From contig CALMKJ010000022.1 in the NCBI GenBank assembly GCA_937867305.1, positions 26,367 to 90,366 of the forward strand: a stretch of DNA of 64,000 nt, in the 5' to 3' direction. A program made the translations under genes and the position numbers. This document shows, piece after piece, positions 61,962 through 64,000 of this stretch. The DNA is from an uncultured Ectothiorhodospiraceae bacterium. GTDB lineage: Bacteria; Pseudomonadota; Gammaproteobacteria; JAABTG01. The notes beneath the pieces are model-generated. The model was not told where the DNA came from. It searched no databases and saw only the letters and a program-made list of their open reading frames with translations. Every line of letters starts with the position of its first letter. Within the stretch, counting starts at the first letter, position 1.

Positions 61962-63187
61962 GAGCCCCGCAGGCGCAAGGTCAGGCGCTCGACCTCGCGG
62001 CGCATCGCCAGGTTCTCGAAGGCCCTGGGTGGCTGGACCTGCACCTGGCGTAGCGTCTCCACCAGGCGCCGTGCCGAGGCCATCATGCCGACCAGCTCGC
62101 CGGAGACCTTCACCGTCTCGTAGGTGTTCGTCGCGACGGCGATGTCGTGTGCCAGGCGCTCGCGTGCGCCGACCAGCTGACGGCGCTGATCGAGGAGGTA
62201 CGAGCGATAGGCCGTCGCGGCCCGCACGGTGAGCTGCTGTGCCTCCAGGTTGGCCGCGAGCGTCGTCGCGTGCTCCCCGAGCCGGCGCTTGAGCGCGCGG
62301 GTCTCGCGCATCAGCTCGAGGGTCCGCTCCGCGATCGCCTCGATGGCGCGCACGTAGCGCGTGTCCAGGGCCTCGATCATCTGGCCGTGGAGGCGGTCCA
62401 GGGCGCGCAGGAGAAGGCTGTACATGCCGTAGTAGCGGCGTGCGGCCTCGATGTCCTCGTGACTCTCGCCGACCAGGCGCTCGAGCTGGCCGGTGATCTG
62501 GCGCACGTTGTCGAAGGCGAGCGCCATGCCGACCAGGTCGTCGCCCACGACGGTCGTGAGCAGGACCTCCAGCGCCGGTCCATCGAGCGTCAGGCCGAGC
62601 TCGCGCAGCTCCCGCGCGAAACCCTCGCGCTCCTCGGCCAGGGCGTTCTCGGCCGCCTGGATCCGGCGCTCCAGGGCCCGCCCCTCCGCCTCGTAGCGCG
62701 AAGCGGTGCGCCGCCAGAGGGAGCGCTCCGGGGCGCTGATCCGCTGCTGACGACACTCAGCCAGGCGCGCCCGGTACCAGCGGGTGGTGCGCTCCAGCTC
62801 CCGCACGCGCTCCCGGTGGCCGAGTCCCCCTCCGCCCGCCAGGAGGGCCGCGGCCTGGTCGAGCACGGCGTCCGCCGCACCGGGGCCGGGGGTGCCCGGA
62901 GCCGAGCGTGCCGGCGCGGCGAAGGGCCTGCGCCGCCCCCCCCGGTCGTGCTGCCCGAGGGCCCGCTCCAGGCGGGGCAGCAGCGCGTCCCAGAGGCCCG
63001 CGAAGTCCAGGCGCTCCCGGTCGGGCAGGCCGAGCTTCCTGCGCAGTCCTGCCCAGGAGCCCGCCAGCGCCACGCGGGGGAGGCTGGGCGGCCCGGCCCC
63101 CTCGGGCCGTGTGCGCGCCAGCGCCCGGACCCCGCGGTCGCAGAGGGGCAGGTCCGGGCACAGGGAGGTGGGGATCAGCTTGCGCAA
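61955..63187 (-). CDS. Predicted coiled-coil protein of unknown function
   Basis: 410 residues; I do not recognise the family. The first ~110 residues are Pro/Arg/Gly-rich. The rest is almost all helical, with long heptad-like charged stretches (RVRELERTTRWYRARLAE, RALERRIQAAENALAEER). A conserved-looking core follows (VVGDDLVGMALAFDNVRQITG, ARRYYGMYSLLLRALDRLHG). There is no signal peptide or membrane segment, so it should be cytoplasmic. A distant likeness to TelA-type helical proteins is possible but unproven. It lies 31 bases downstream of the histidine-kinase gene on the same strand. Confidence 0.7.
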   Translation of the reverse strand: MRKLIPTSLCPDLPLCDRGVRALARTRPEGAGPPSLPRVALAGSWAGLRRKLGLPDRERLDFAGLWDALLPRLERALGQHDRGGRRRPFAAPARSAPGTPGPGAADAVLDQAAALLAGGGGLGHRERVRELERTTRWYRARLAECRQQRISAPERSLWRRTASRYEAEGRALERRIQAAENALAEEREGFARELRELGLTLDGPALEVLLTTVVGDDLVGMALAFDNVRQITGQLERLVGESHEDIEAARRYYGMYSLLLRALDRLHGQMIEALDTRYVRAIEAIAERTLELMRETRALKRRLGEHATTLAANLEAQQLTVRAATAYRSYLLDQRRQLVGARERLAHDIAVATNTYETVKVSGELVGMMASARRLVETLRQVQVQPPRAFENLAMRREVERLTLRLRGSG

Positions 63188-63218
63188 GGTTCGGGGCTCC
63201 AGTGGTCAGGAGTTCAAT

Positions 63219-64000
63219 CTAGGGCCCGAACGGCCCCTGACTCAAGGTCGGCGCCCGGGGCAGGGTGAACCCGTACCCCGCCGGCAGCCCCGGGGCGACC
63301 GTGACCGCGAGCTCCCCCCCGTGCAGTTCGGCGATGCGCCTCGCGATGGCGATCTCCAACCCCTCGCCCTCGGCCGCATCGCTCGGCTTCGGCTCCGGGG
63401 CGGCCAGGGGCCCGTAGAGGCTCTCGCTCGCCAGGTCGGCCTCGACCCGGCGGACTTGAGCGCGCACCCCCTCGGCTGTGTCCTGGAGGACGACCCGCAC
63501 GCGGGTCCCGGCGGGGCAGTGGCGCAGGCAGTGGTCGAGCAGCCGCGACAGGCCCTCGGCGACCAGGTCGTGGTCGGCGTCGACCATCGGCAGGTCCGCC
63601 TGCGCGCGCACCTCGAGATCCACCCCGAGGCGCCCCGCCTGGGGGCGCAGCCTCTGCACGATGCCCTGCGCCAGCGTGTCGAGCTCGAACGGCTGGGAGC
63701 GGGTCTCCATCCCGGGCGTGTGGAGCCTCGCGAGCACCTCGGCGCCCGCGGCCAGGCGCATGACCTGCTCGATGTGGTGGACCGCGGCATCCAGGACCGC
63801 CTGGCGCGCGTGGGGGGCAAGCGGGGCCTGCCGTCGGGACAGCTCGCCCAGGCCGGCCTGGAGGGCCGTCAGGGGTGGGTGGATCTCCCTGGACACGTGC
63901 AGCAGTGTCGCCTGCATGCGGGACAGCGCGCTGCCCTCGCCCGCGTCGCGCCAGAAGCGCTCGACCATCTCCCGGCAGGCCCGCTCGATGCCGAACACCT
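63219..64000 (-). CDS. Sensor histidine kinase, C-terminal fragment
   Basis: About 260 residues are visible and the frame is open to the window edge, so the N-terminal sensor part is probably missing. LHVSREIHPPLTALQAGL resembles the H-box (phosphoacceptor His region), followed by a dimerisation helix. An ATPase lobe then carries VDADHDLVAEGLSRLLDHCLRH (N-box-like, with His where Asn is usual). The G-box region GEGLEIAIARRIAELHGGEL is shortened. The odd N-box makes kinase activity doubtful. A GTG at 63998 is not assumed to be the start. It may be co-transcribed with the coiled-coil gene. Confidence 0.65.
   Translation of the reverse strand, partial: VFGIERACREMVERFWRDAGEGSALSRMQATLLHVSREIHPPLTALQAGLGELSRRQAPLAPHARQAVLDAAVHHIEQVMRLAAGAEVLARLHTPGMETRSQPFELDTLAQGIVQRLRPQAGRLGVDLEVRAQADLPMVDADHDLVAEGLSRLLDHCLRHCPAGTRVRVVLQDTAEGVRAQVRRVEADLASESLYGPLAAPEPKPSDAAEGEGLEIAIARRIAELHGGELAVTVAPGLPAGYGFTLPRAPTLSQGPFGP

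Overview
The window is a chromosomal segment of a very GC-rich bacterium, most likely a gammaproteobacterium. The best evidence is the long run map/glnD - rpsB - tsf - pyrH - frr - uppS - cdsA - dxr - rseP - bamA - skp - lpxD - fabZ - lpxA - lpxB - rnhB - dnaE - accA. This is the same order as the E. coli 4-min region, with almost no spacing and many stop/start overlaps. RseP, BamA, Skp, the LpxA/B/D enzymes and an Mla-type lipid transporter show a Gram-negative double membrane. High GC, a CHAD protein, a DmeF-like CDF exporter and DUF697 GTPases would fit a Chromatiales/Ectothiorhodospiraceae-like lineage, but that placement is inference. Codon use looks uniform. I see no insertion sequence, integrase, prophage or CRISPR array.

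Layout. Bases 1-5.4 kb hold the tail of a cation-efflux protein, tRNA-Thr(UGU), a Nudix hydrolase, a dynamin-like GTPase, sfsA and the molybdopterin genes moaC (reverse) and moaD-moaE (forward). From 5.4 to 8.9 kb, map and glnD lie in reverse; a divergent promoter region then opens the 18-kb forward housekeeping/envelope cluster (9.1-28.0 kb). Phosphoglucomutase (reverse) and tilS (forward) diverge from a nested inverted repeat. A five-gene mla-type phospholipid-transport operon (31.3-35.5 kb) follows. Next come two tandem, overlapping DUF697-type membrane GTPases (reverse), then a phosphate-themed block: sixA, a CHAD protein, ferredoxin fdxA, then pstS-pstC-pstA-pstB-phoU behind a convincing PHO box. 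That block continues into a kinase with two ATP-cone-like repeats and a 2-phosphoglycerate-kinase-like domain, and a cysteine synthase.

From 49 to 55 kb, on the reverse strand, lie mutS, a secreted HExxH protein, a membrane-anchored ankyrin protein and a ZIP metal transporter. From 55 kb, htpG (heat-shock-type promoter), rimO, prmB, hemN (FNR/Anr-type box) and aroC run forward. The window ends in a coiled-coil protein of unknown function and a histidine-kinase fragment, both reverse.

Most of the window is conserved core genome. The parts that look least described are the 2-PGK-like kinase in the phosphate operon, the HExxH/ankyrin pair, the overlapping GTPases (one with a changed G4 motif), the coiled-coil protein at the right end, and lpxB, which has no standard start codon. 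Long reading frames antisense to real genes are common here and are treated as shadows of high GC.
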